Assembly (NCBI GenBank): GCA_017643325.1
Contig: JAEPNS010000015.1
Coordinates: forward strand, 1-13,865
Source of the DNA: Alphaproteobacteria bacterium
GTDB taxonomy: Bacteria; Pseudomonadota; Alphaproteobacteria; UBA6615
Length of the DNA stretch: 13,865 nt
Direction: 5' to 3'
Both the position numbers and the translations under genes were made by a program. Every line of letters starts with the position of its first letter. Positions within the stretch are counted from its first letter, which is position 1. This document shows, in pieces, positions 6,585 through 13,793 of this stretch. The notes beneath the pieces are model-generated. The model was not told the origin of the DNA and searched no databases. It saw nothing but the letters and a program-made list of their open reading frames with translations.

Positions 6585-7772
6585 TCAGAGCAACCGGGCC
6601 TGGGGGTCTACGTCGAGCGCCACCCGGCCGAAGGTCGTGCCCGCGATATCCCAGTTGAGCGCGAGATGCCCGCTCATGGCGTGGATGTCGCGGAACTTCC
6701 GCTGCGCCGCATGGCCGAGAAAAATTCCCTGCCCGCCGACCGCGCCGAACAGGCGGCCGACCGCCTGCCGGCAAAGCCGCACCATGTAGGCCTGGTCGCG
6801 GCGGTTGCGCGCGCGCTCGTCGAGGTCCAGCTCCCGGCCGTCATGCATCGCCGCCATCGCCTCGCCCGTGTCGCGCATCATCAGGAGCCGCGCGCTGTCG
6901 ATCTCCGCCGCCGCCTCGGCGATGTGGAGTTGCAGGCTCTGGAACTCCGCAATCGGAGTCCCTCGCGAAGCCCGCGATTTCATCTCATCCGTCACAAGCG
7001 CGAGCAGGCTTTCCGCGATCCCAAGCGACGGGGCGGCCAGCATAAAGGGCACACAGGGCGGATGGGGCAGGCGGTAGAGCGCCGGGGCGTCAGCCTGTCC
7101 CCGCGCGGCCCCGCCCGCCGCCGCGAGGCGCAGCGGCAACGCACGGTGCGCCGGCACGAACGCGCCGGACAGGTGTAGCGTCTTGCTGCCGGTGCCGGTC
7201 AGGCCCATGACCCGCCAGTCGTCCTCGATCTCGACCTCCGCGCGCGGCACGAGGCAGAAGTTGGGTTCGGGGTGCCCCTCCGCGCCCGACGGCAGGAAGG
7301 TGACCACGATCAGCCAGTCGGCATGGTCGCAGCCGCTCGACCATCCCCAGCTTCCCGTCACCTCCCAGCCTCCCTCGACCGGCTCGGCCTCGCCGCCCGG
7401 CGTGAACCCGGCGGAGACCAGGGCGTCGGGATTGTCGGTCCAGACATCGTCGGCAGCCCTGTGGTCGAACATGCCGACGAGAAGCTGGTGGTCCGTGTAG
7501 ACACCCGCGACCCAACCGGTGGACGCGCATCCACGTGACAGCATGGCGACAATGTCGACCGCCTCGTCCAGCGGTGTCTCCGACCCGCCGAACCGCGCGG
7601 GCTGGCAGATCCGGTGCAGGCCTGCCGCCTTCAGGTCGGCGATGGTGGCGTCCGGCAGGCGGCGCAGCGACTCGGTTTCCTCCGCGCGTTCCGCGAAAGT
7701 CGGGGCGAGCGCGGCGGCGCGCGCCTTCAGGTCGCGCGGCACGTCGACGGCGGTGGCGGGGGCGTCCGACAT
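6585..7772 (-). CDS. Acyl-CoA-dehydrogenase-fold flavin monooxygenase, HsaA-like (oxygenase component)
   Basis: A 395-residue protein of the class D flavin-dependent monooxygenases (acyl-CoA dehydrogenase fold), closest in my reading to HsaA of steroid degradation and to HpaB/C2-type phenol ortho-hydroxylases. Matching landmarks are ESLRRLPDATIADLKAAGL (35-52), QPARFGG (57-63), GCASTGWV (81-88), GSWGWSSGCDHADW (140-153) and GLTGTGSKTL (190-199). The serine of WSSG (145/146) and the C-terminal histidines H364/H369 correspond to the region of the catalytic Ser and His in that group. These enzymes hydroxylate aromatics with reduced flavin supplied by a separate reductase; no reductase gene is in the window. 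A true acyl-CoA dehydrogenase is less likely. The start at ATG 7772 excludes a non-family N-terminal stretch of 36 residues. It is in an operon with the DoxX-like gene and divergent from the bicupin gene. The substrate is unknown. Confidence 0.85.
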   Translation of the reverse strand: MSDAPATAVDVPRDLKARAAALAPTFAERAEETESLRRLPDATIADLKAAGLHRICQPARFGGSETPLDEAVDIVAMLSRGCASTGWVAGVYTDHQLLVGMFDHRAADDVWTDNPDALVSAGFTPGGEAEPVEGGWEVTGSWGWSSGCDHADWLIVVTFLPSGAEGHPEPNFCLVPRAEVEIEDDWRVMGLTGTGSKTLHLSGAFVPAHRALPLRLAAAGGAARGQADAPALYRLPHPPCVPFMLAAPSLGIAESLLALVTDEMKSRASRGTPIAEFQSLQLHIAEAAAEIDSARLLMMRDTGEAMAAMHDGRELDLDERARNRRDQAYMVRLCRQAVGRLFGAVGGQGIFLGHAAQRKFRDIHAMSGHLALNWDIAGTTFGRVALDVDPQARLL

Positions 7773-7789
7773 GGCCTCAGTCAACGGGC

Positions 7790-7843
7790 CCGGCGCGCGC
7801 CGGTCAAGCCCCCGTTGGAGCCGCCACACCGTTGGATTACACT
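7790..7843. promoter_or_regulatory. Divergent promoter region with palindrome and direct repeat
   Basis: The 94-nt gap between the monooxygenase and bicupin genes contains a perfect 14-bp palindrome CCGGCGCGCGCCGG (7790-7803) and the direct repeat CCGTTGGA at 7812-7819 and 7829-7836, spaced 17 nt start to start. A possible sigma-70 promoter toward the bicupin gene is TTGGAG (7815-7820), a 17-nt spacer, then TACACT (7838-7843), which ends 23 nt before the start codon. The direct repeat would overlap the -35 element, as a regulator site often does. The promoter match is partial and no known operator is recognised. Confidence 0.35.
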
Positions 7844-7866
7844 CGCGCATCCAGGGGGAGCAGGAC

Positions 7867-8787
7867 ATGGACGGCGCCACGACACGCAGCGGCTCGCAAG
7901 CCGACGACCCCTACGTCGCGCGGGCGCGCTACTACAGCCCGGCCAACATCTTCCAGGTCGAGCGCCGCCCGGTGCCGCGCCGCAACTTCGTCGACGAATG
8001 CGCGTGGGCCCGGGCGCCCGGCACACCCACGGGCTGGCTCACGCTCGACATCTCCGGCGAGATCGGGATCGACGGCCCGGCCACCACGCCGCTGATGCTC
8101 GCGCGCTACGCGACCGTCCGTCCGGGCGAGACGCTCGAGGGAAATTTTGCGGCCAGCGGCGAGTTCTATTACGTCATGTCCGGAAGCGGCACCGCGGCCA
8201 AGGACGTCGACCGCCTGTCCTTCGAGACGGGCGACGTTTTCTCCCTGCCCGGCGGCGGCACGACCCGGCTGGACGCGGGACCGGAGGGTGCGGTGCTGTG
8301 CCAGTTCACGAACGAGCCCGAGATTGCTTTTCACAGCGTCCGGCCGCCCTCGCCCGGGGACGCGCCGGTGCGCGCGGCGCGCTATCCGATGGCGGACATC
8401 CTGGATGAGCTCGCCCGGGCCCGCGACGCCAACCGCGACGACCCCGGCCGTTCGGGCATGGCGCTCCACCTCACGACCGAGCGCGGCGGCAGCAGCGATG
8501 CGGCGCACCCGACGATCAAAGTTGCGATCAACTCGCTCGATGCGGGCCGCAACCAGCGCCCGCACCGCCACAACTCGGTCGCGCTGACGCTCCCGATCCG
8601 GGCGGACCGCGTCCATTCGGTGATCGAGGGCGAGCGGCTGGACTGGCACACCCACGCCCTGATGATCACGCCGCCGGCGGAACTGCACGAGCACCGCAAC
8701 GAGGGAGACGAGATGATGCTGTCGCTCGTCATCCAGGACGGCGGCCTCTATTTCCGGTGCCGCACCATCGGGTTCAGCTTCGACTGA
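7867..8787 (+). CDS. Bicupin protein, gentisate 1,2-dioxygenase-like
   Basis: A 306-residue two-cupin protein. The C-terminal cupin carries the likely metal site: H233-x-H235 (RPHRH), then the WHTH (260-263) and ELHEH (272-276) histidines, resembling gentisate 1,2-dioxygenase and related ring-cleavage enzymes that use Fe(II). The N-terminal cupin (about 75-150) keeps the fold pattern (EFYYVMSGSGTA, FETGDVFSLPGGG) but has no HxH, so it is probably structural. True gentisate dioxygenases are usually longer (about 340-370 residues), so another cupin oxygenase or a binding role cannot be excluded. The start at ATG 7867 follows a GGGGGAG/AGGA purine tract; the frame is open far upstream but that part is antisense to the monooxygenase gene. 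It diverges from the monooxygenase and is followed after 36 nt by the DUF1993 gene, so ring hydroxylation and cleavage may be linked. Confidence 0.75.
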   Translation: MDGATTRSGSQADDPYVARARYYSPANIFQVERRPVPRRNFVDECAWARAPGTPTGWLTLDISGEIGIDGPATTPLMLARYATVRPGETLEGNFAASGEFYYVMSGSGTAAKDVDRLSFETGDVFSLPGGGTTRLDAGPEGAVLCQFTNEPEIAFHSVRPPSPGDAPVRAARYPMADILDELARARDANRDDPGRSGMALHLTTERGGSSDAAHPTIKVAINSLDAGRNQRPHRHNSVALTLPIRADRVHSVIEGERLDWHTHALMITPPAELHEHRNEGDEMMLSLVIQDGGLYFRCRTIGFSFD

Positions 8788-8823
8788 GCACCCGTCACCC
8801 TCCTCCAAACAGGAACACGCGCC

Positions 8824-9360
8824 ATGTCCTTTTCGATGCACCGGATCTCGGTCCCCGTCTTTCAGCAGATGCTGACCAACCTGGACTACTGCTTCGAGCA
8901 GGCCGCCGCGTTTGTTTCACAGAACGGCATGTCCGAGACCGAGTTCATGCAGCGGCGGCTGATCGAGGACATGTTTACCCTCGCGCAGCAGGTGCAGCGG
9001 GCGTGCGAGCATTCCGCCGGGGCCGTTGCCCGGCTTGCGGGGGTCAGCGCGCCGGCGCTCGCGTCCGACCCCGACGCGGACATCGGCGCGGCCCGCGCGC
9101 GCATCGCGACGTCACTCGAGTTCCTCGCGTCGATCGCGCCGGACCAGCTCGAGGGCGATCCCGACCGGCCGATCACCGTGACGGTGCGGCTGGGCGAGGT
9201 CACATGGCCCGCGCAGGACTACCTGCTGCATTTCGCGCAGGCGCATTTCTATTTCCACGTCACCACGGCCTACGACATCCTTCGCGCGGCGGGCGTCGAC
9301 ATCGGCAAGATCGACTATCTCGGCGCCATCATGAAGGACAAGTTCGCAGGCCAGCGCTAA
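8824..9360 (+). CDS. DUF1993 family protein
   Basis: A 178-residue, mostly helical protein recognised as the DUF1993 family from its start (SMHRISVPVFQQMLTNLDY) and its end (HFAQAHFYFHVTTAYDILRAAGVDIGKIDYLG), where the conserved HFY..H..TAYDILR..G segment and a terminal GxxxK motif are visible. Length is normal for the family. The function is unknown; I believe the family resembles DinB-like four-helix bundles, but that is from memory. No signal peptide or membrane segment. AGGA at 8811-8814 precedes the ATG by 9 nt. The 36-nt gap from the bicupin gene suggests co-transcription, and the HTTM gene follows after 45 nt. Confidence 0.9.
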   Translation: MSFSMHRISVPVFQQMLTNLDYCFEQAAAFVSQNGMSETEFMQRRLIEDMFTLAQQVQRACEHSAGAVARLAGVSAPALASDPDADIGAARARIATSLEFLASIAPDQLEGDPDRPITVTVRLGEVTWPAQDYLLHFAQAHFYFHVTTAYDILRAAGVDIGKIDYLGAIMKDKFAGQR

Positions 9361-9405
9361 CCTGTATCCCTCGCGTTAACCAGTTCGGTCTAGGTTTTGC
9401 CCGTC

Positions 9406-11238
9406 ATGGCCGGATCGACACACAACGACACGGCAGCCGCCGACCGCGCACCGCGCGGGGTCTGGAAGCTCGCGCCGATCCACGAGATCTTCGGGATCGA
9501 CCTGCGCACGCTGGCGCTGCTGCGCGTCGGCCTCGCGCTCGTCGTGCTGGCCGACCTCGTCCTGCGGGCGCGCGACCTGCGCGCCCACTACACCGACTTC
9601 GGCGTCCTGCCCCGTGACGCGCTGGTCGACGTGCTGCATCCCTGGGCGTTCTCGCTCCACATGCTCAACGGCACCGCCTGGTACCAGGCGGGCCTGTTCG
9701 TCCTCGCCGCGCTCGCCGCGCTTTCGCTGCTCGTGGGCTACCGGTCGCGGCTGTCGATGTTCGTCACCTGGGTCCTGCTCCTCTCGCTGCAGAACCGGAA
9801 CCCGCAGATCCTGTCGGGCGAGGACAACCTGCTCCTGCTGCTTGTCTTCTGGGGCATGTTCCTGCCTGTCGGCGCGCGCTTTGCGGTGGACGCCGCGCTC
9901 GACCCGGACAACGACAAAAAGCCGAACCGGTATGTGTCCGTCGCCTCGGCCGCGCTCCTCATCCAGGGCATGTCGATGTACTTCTTCAGCGCGCTGCTGA
10001 AATCCGACGCGCGCTGGTTCCCCGACGGCACGGCCGTCTACTACGCCCTGAACCTCGACTATTTCGTCCCCACGCTGTCGATCTGGTTCCGCCAGTTCGA
10101 GGGCCTGATGCAGGGGCTGACCTACTATGTGTGGGCGCTCGAACTCGTCGGGCCGATCCTGATCTTCACGCCGCTGTTCCTGCGACCGGTCCGTGCGGCC
10201 CTCCAGGCCGCCTTCATCAGCATGCACATCGGCTTCTCGCTGTTCCTGCTGATCGGGCTGTTCCCGTGGGTCAGCATCGTGATGAACCTGTCCTTCACGC
10301 AAGGCTGGATCTGGGACCGGCTGGCCCGGCGCCTGCGGCGGCCGGGCGTCGACGCGACGGTGATCTACTACGACGGCGACTGCGATTTCTGCCACAAGGT
10401 CTGCCGCATCTTCCGCACCTTCCTGATCCTTCCGGAGGTGCGCATCCTCCCCGCCCAGAGCGACGCGCATATCCACGAGGTGATGGAACGACACGACAGC
10501 TGGGTCGTGCGCGACGCCGACGGCCGCGACCGCGTCTGCTGGGATGCGATCCGGGCCATCGTCCAGCTGTCACCCGTCCTCTTCTGGATGGCGCCGGTGA
10601 TCGCGCCGCAAGGCCGCGGCGACCGTCTCTACCGGTTCATCGCCGACAACCGCGGCCGGCTGAGCAGGCTCACGGCACGGTTCCTGCCGTTCCGCCCGGT
10701 CCGGGTAACGCCGTCGGTCTTCGCGGGCATCCTCGCCGTCGTTTTCACCGGGCTCGTCTTCGTCCAGAACCTGTCCACCGTCCCGTCGCTGGATGTCCGC
10801 ACGGGCCCGGTGTTCCGCGCGGTCCGGCAGGCGTTCGGGCTCTACCAGAACTGGACGATGTTCGCGCCGCACCCGGAGATCACCAGCGCCTGGCCGGTCG
10901 TGCCGGGCATCCTCGTCGACGGCACGGAGGTCGACGTCTACCGCGGCACGGTCGGCCTGCCGTCCTACGACAAGCCGGCGCTGGTGTCGTCGGCCTACGA
11001 GAACTACCGGTGGCGGAAGTACATCTCCATCATCGAGGACCGGAGCTACAGCGACGACGCGCCGGACTTCGCGCTCAACTGGGCACGCTACATGTGCCGG
11101 ACCTGGAACGAGGGCGCGGCGCCGGCGCGCCAGCTGTCGGTCTTCCAGATCCACTTCCAGGTCGAGTGGACCAACCCGCCCGGTGAGGCGAAAGACCTCG
11201 CGACCCGGCGGGTCTGGCGCCACGACTGCCTCGGATAG
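9406..11238 (+). CDS. HTTM-domain membrane protein fused to a DCC thiol-disulfide oxidoreductase-like domain
   Basis: A 610-residue membrane protein. Residues about 20-310 form an HTTM domain (vitamin-K-dependent gamma-carboxylase-like) with several membrane helices; MYFFSALLKSDARWF has the lysine-containing pattern of that family, followed by a histidine-bearing helix (SMHIGFSLFLLIGLFPW). Residues about 317-430 are a DCC domain with the D-x-D-C-x-x-C signature at 323-329 (DGDCDFC), the thiol-redox motif of YuxK-type proteins. One further membrane segment (about 442-460, FAGILAVVFTGLVFV) precedes a soluble C-terminal domain of about 150 residues. The activity is unknown; carboxylation has not been shown for most bacterial HTTM proteins. 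The start is ATG 9406, as TAGG lies 11 nt upstream; a TTG at 9397 would be too close to it. The stop lies 2 nt from the stop of the opposite dienelactone hydrolase gene. Confidence 0.88.
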   Translation: MAGSTHNDTAAADRAPRGVWKLAPIHEIFGIDLRTLALLRVGLALVVLADLVLRARDLRAHYTDFGVLPRDALVDVLHPWAFSLHMLNGTAWYQAGLFVLAALAALSLLVGYRSRLSMFVTWVLLLSLQNRNPQILSGEDNLLLLLVFWGMFLPVGARFAVDAALDPDNDKKPNRYVSVASAALLIQGMSMYFFSALLKSDARWFPDGTAVYYALNLDYFVPTLSIWFRQFEGLMQGLTYYVWALELVGPILIFTPLFLRPVRAALQAAFISMHIGFSLFLLIGLFPWVSIVMNLSFTQGWIWDRLARRLRRPGVDATVIYYDGDCDFCHKVCRIFRTFLILPEVRILPAQSDAHIHEVMERHDSWVVRDADGRDRVCWDAIRAIVQLSPVLFWMAPVIAPQGRGDRLYRFIADNRGRLSRLTARFLPFRPVRVTPSVFAGILAVVFTGLVFVQNLSTVPSLDVRTGPVFRAVRQAFGLYQNWTMFAPHPEITSAWPVVPGILVDGTEVDVYRGTVGLPSYDKPALVSSAYENYRWRKYISIIEDRSYSDDAPDFALNWARYMCRTWNEGAAPARQLSVFQIHFQVEWTNPPGEAKDLATRRVWRHDCLG

Positions 11239-11240
11239 GT

Positions 11241-12014
11241 CTAGCGGTCACGCCCGCGAAGGACCCGGTCGTACATCGCGAAGATGATTTCCCAGTCGCG
11301 GAACGCCGCGTGCTTGTCGTAGACGTCCCGGTCGGGGATCGCGTAGCCGTGGGCCGCGCCCTTGTGGACCGTGTCGGCGTAATCCGCCGGCTGGCCGTTG
11401 AACGCCGCGCGCACGCCGGCGATCACCTCCGGCGGGGTGTAATGGTCGGTTTCGCCGAAACCCGTGTAGTACGCGCCGCGCACATTGCCCGCGTCGCGAT
11501 GCGGCGAGTCCCTGCCCTCGACCACCAGCCGCGTGGGATGCAGGCTCGCCGTCGCACGGAACCGGTCGGGATAGGCGGCCGCAACCCGCAGCACATGCCG
11601 CCCGCCCATGCAGTAGCCGACCGATCCGGCGAGCGAGGTGTCGATGCCGTCGTCCCTGCCGAGATGGTCGATGAGCGCGCCCGCGTCCGCCACCGCCATC
11701 GGGTCGGTGACCTGGCCCCAGATTTCCTGCAGGCGTTTCTGCTCGTCCTCGGGCAGGTCCTTGAGCGACGCCGTCGTGCCGTCGGGGTTCCGGTAATCGA
11801 ACTGGATGTCGCCCATCCGGTAGTAGAGGTTGGGCACGGCGACCGCGTAGCCGACGGCGGCGATGGTGCGGGCGATGTCGCGCAGCTGTTCGCGCACGCC
11901 CCAGATATCCATGAACACCACCACCGGCGCATAGGGCCCGCCGTCCTCCGGTCGCACCAGGAAGGTGTTCATCACCCCGTCGCCGGTATCGACCCCGATC
12001 TGTTCCTCGATCAT
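11241..12014 (-). CDS. Dienelactone hydrolase family protein
   Basis: A 257-residue alpha/beta-hydrolase of the dienelactone hydrolase family, whose founding member opens dienelactones in chlorocatechol breakdown. The cysteine nucleophile elbow G-Y-C-M-G-G is at 133-138 (C135). The other triad members are probably D190 (GETDHYTP) and H222 (HKGAAHGYA). The N-terminal MDIWGVREQLRDIARTIAAVGY segment is the typical lid/oxyanion region. It has no signal peptide and is cytosolic. Length fits the family. Substrates vary widely, so the precise reaction is open. It is convergent with the HTTM-DCC gene (2-nt gap) and 94 nt downstream of the NmrA-like gene on the same strand, with which it may be transcribed. 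No strong ribosome site is seen; ATG 12014 is favoured because the first residues (MIEEQIGVDTGDG) already fit the family start. Confidence 0.88.
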   Translation of the reverse strand: MIEEQIGVDTGDGVMNTFLVRPEDGGPYAPVVVFMDIWGVREQLRDIARTIAAVGYAVAVPNLYYRMGDIQFDYRNPDGTTASLKDLPEDEQKRLQEIWGQVTDPMAVADAGALIDHLGRDDGIDTSLAGSVGYCMGGRHVLRVAAAYPDRFRATASLHPTRLVVEGRDSPHRDAGNVRGAYYTGFGETDHYTPPEVIAGVRAAFNGQPADYADTVHKGAAHGYAIPDRDVYDKHAAFRDWEIIFAMYDRVLRGRDR

Positions 12015-12108
12015 GGTTGCTGTCCGCCCCGCTGTTGCGTCACCCCTCTTGTCCGTTCAGCTTCGCGCGAAACGGGGCGTACGGGAAGTCCTCCGGCCCG
12101 CGAGCGGC

Positions 12109-12978
12109 CTAGCTGTTCTGGGCGACGAAGTCCGCGATGAACTCGCGATAGGACCGCGGCTTGCGCCCGAGGATCATTTCCAGCGGCTTGGAATTGCCGG
12201 TATAGCCGCCGATCCGGTCGAAATATTCGAACATCGTGCGCACCCGCGCCATCTCGTCCGCGGGGCGGTCGTCCCAGGTCGGCAACGCCATGTATTCCTC
12301 GACCGGCATGACCACCGCCTCAACCGGACGGCCGAGTTCCTCCGAAATGATCTCCGCCATCTGCTTTCGCGTCAGCGGACTTTCGGTGCCGATGCACTCG
12401 AACGTGCCGTACTCGTATCCCGGATCGGTCAGCACCACCGCCAGCGCCTCCGCGAGGTCGCGGGCATCGACCCAGGCCAGGAGCGTGTCGGCGGAGTAGG
12501 GCATCACAAATTTCCCGTCCCCGACGATGCGCTCCCACGTCCAGCCGACATTCTGCATGTAGTTGTTGGGCTGCAGGATCGTGAACGGCAGGCCCGAGTT
12601 GATGAGTGCGTGTTCGACCTCGCGCTTGGCGGCATGAAACACGATTTCGTCAATCTGGCTCGAGACCACGCTGTGCAGCACAAAGTGCGACGCCCCCGCG
12701 CGCACCGCGGCGGCGACCACCGCGCGGCCGAGGTCGGCCTCGTTCGGCTTGATCGCGGGTGGGATATGCAGGACCTTGTCCATGCCCTCGAACGCCGCGT
12801 CGAGCGCGGCGGGGTCTTCCAGATCGACGATGCGCGCTTCCGCGACCCCCATCGCCTCAAGATCCGTCCGGGTCGATTCCCGGGTCGCGAGGGCCCGGAC
12901 CTCGACTCCCCGGTCGAGCAAGAACGGAATGACAAGGCGGCCGGTCTGTCCGCCGGCCCCGGTCACAAGAACGCGCAT
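12109..12978 (-). CDS. NmrA-like NAD(P)-binding protein (atypical SDR)
   Basis: A 289-residue protein of the NmrA/HSCARG-like atypical short-chain dehydrogenase group. The Rossmann start MRVLVTGAGGQTGRLV has the G-x-x-G-x-x-G pattern at G7, G10 and G13. The core HSVVSS (102-107), FHAAKREVEHALINSGLPFTI (114-134) and LQPNNYMQN (135-143) match the group's SK.EVE..L..SGLPYTILRP..FMEN segment; K118 is kept but the usual tyrosine before it is absent (F114/H115), so it may be a redox sensor or a quinone/NADPH reductase rather than a classical dehydrogenase. ATG 12978 is chosen because earlier codons add a non-family stretch; a G-rich tract lies 8 nt upstream of it. It is divergent from the peroxiredoxin gene across about 200 nt, and 94 nt upstream of the dienelactone hydrolase. 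Confidence 0.9.
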   Translation of the reverse strand: MRVLVTGAGGQTGRLVIPFLLDRGVEVRALATRESTRTDLEAMGVAEARIVDLEDPAALDAAFEGMDKVLHIPPAIKPNEADLGRAVVAAAVRAGASHFVLHSVVSSQIDEIVFHAAKREVEHALINSGLPFTILQPNNYMQNVGWTWERIVGDGKFVMPYSADTLLAWVDARDLAEALAVVLTDPGYEYGTFECIGTESPLTRKQMAEIISEELGRPVEAVVMPVEEYMALPTWDDRPADEMARVRTMFEYFDRIGGYTGNSKPLEMILGRKPRSYREFIADFVAQNS

Positions 12979-13009
12979 GTTTGGCCCCCATAAGTTTGAA
13001 CGACCGATA

Positions 13010-13137
13010 GCAGCCGTCCGGGGTTCGGCTGCGGAAATTTGCGCATGTTGTTTCAAGATATGAAAAAATAAAAACACTTGAAATCATCAGACACACCTCC
13101 ATTTTGGAATTGTTCCAATAAACAGCGCGGGGACAAT
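13010..13137. promoter_or_regulatory. A/T-rich divergent regulatory region with palindromes
   Basis: This 199-nt gap between the divergent NmrA-like and peroxiredoxin genes has a visibly A/T-rich core (13040-13120). It contains the perfect palindrome TTGGAA-TTG-TTCCAA at 13104-13118, a 7-bp inverted repeat GCAGCCG/CGGCTGC (13010-13016 and 13026-13032), and TTTCAAG/CTTGAAA (13051-13057 and 13077-13083). A possible peroxiredoxin promoter is TTGTTC (13110-13115), a 16-nt spacer, then GACAAT (13132-13137), overlapping the first palindrome. No OxyR or other known site is recognised with confidence. Confidence 0.4.
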
Positions 13138-13177
13138 CCTCCCGCTGGCCAAACTCGCGCCGAAAAAGGAGTTTTGC

Positions 13178-13732
13178 ATGATGATCGGCAAGAAGACCCC
13201 CAACGTCACCCTGAAGACCCGCGTCCGCGACGAGTCCGTCGGCGGCGACAACCCCTACCGCTGGGAGATGGTCGAAACCGACGATCTGTTCGACGGCAAG
13301 CGCGTGATCCTGTTCTCGCTGCCCGGCGCGTTCACGCCCACCTGCTCGACCTACCAGCTTCCCGATTTCGAGAAGATGTACGACGACTTCAAGAAAAACG
13401 GGATCGACGAGATCTACTGCATTGCGGTCAACGACGCGTTCGTGATGAACGCCTGGGCCAAGCAGCAGGGCCTCAAGAACGTGAAGGTCATCCCGGACGG
13501 TTCGGGCGAGTTCACGCGAAAGATGGGCATGCTCGTGGCCAAGGACAATCTCGGCTTCGGCATGCGCTCCTGGCGCTACGCCGCCGTGATCGACGACGGC
13601 GTCGTCGAGAAATGGTTCGAGGAGCCGGGCTATTCCGACAACTGCGAGACCGACCCGTACGGCGAGACCTCGCCGCAGAACGTGATCGACAAGCTCGTCG
13701 AGGACGTCACGGACGACCAGAAGGCCGCGTAA
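13178..13732 (+). CDS. Peroxiredoxin, Prx5/AhpE-like
   Basis: A 184-residue peroxiredoxin of the Prx5 group (hydrogen peroxide/alkyl hydroperoxide reduction in the cytoplasm). The peroxidatic motif PGAFTPTCS is at 49-57, with C56 as the reacting cysteine, and the conserved arginine is in FGMRSWRYA (127-135). C156 in YSDNCETDPYG is a possible resolving cysteine, as in many alphaproteobacterial homologues; C81 also exists. No glutaredoxin domain follows, unlike the Prx-Grx hybrids. AAGGAG at 13166-13171 lies 6 nt before ATG 13178 and 9 nt before the second ATG 13181, so either start works. It is divergent from the NmrA-like gene and ends in a strong terminator. Confidence 0.95.
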   Translation: MMIGKKTPNVTLKTRVRDESVGGDNPYRWEMVETDDLFDGKRVILFSLPGAFTPTCSTYQLPDFEKMYDDFKKNGIDEIYCIAVNDAFVMNAWAKQQGLKNVKVIPDGSGEFTRKMGMLVAKDNLGFGMRSWRYAAVIDDGVVEKWFEEPGYSDNCETDPYGETSPQNVIDKLVEDVTDDQKAA

Positions 13733-13757
13733 CGCTGCCGCACGACACGGACGAAAA

Positions 13758-13785
13758 AAGGCCCGGCTGGTTGCAGCCGGGCCTT
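13758..13785 (+). terminator. Intrinsic terminator of the peroxiredoxin gene
   Basis: Twelve-base-pair perfect stem (AAGGCCCGGCTG at 13758-13769 with CAGCCGGGCCTT at 13774-13785) and a 4-nt loop, 25 nt after the stop codon. It is followed by TTCGTCT and preceded by an A-run (13754-13759), so it could serve both strands, stopping the peroxiredoxin transcript and the tRNA transcript coming from the right. Confidence 0.85.
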
Positions 13786-13793
13786 CGTCTATC

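Noticed and set aside
5962..6789. Plus-strand 275-aa open frame crossing the island border
   Set aside because: Antisense to the zinc-ribbon start, the DoxX-like gene and the monooxygenase end; composition is shadow-like after the first 70 residues.
7519..7866. N-terminal extension of the bicupin frame
   Set aside because: Antisense to the monooxygenase start region, Ser/Arg-rich, and a good ribosome site precedes ATG 7867.
7837..8841. Minus-strand open frame opposite the bicupin gene (334 aa)
   Set aside because: No domain pattern and a shadow-like composition; the cupin frame is convincing.
9376..10494. Minus-strand open frame opposite the HTTM gene (372 aa)
   Set aside because: Extremely Glu/Gln/Asp/Arg-rich, as expected for the reverse strand of membrane-helix codons.
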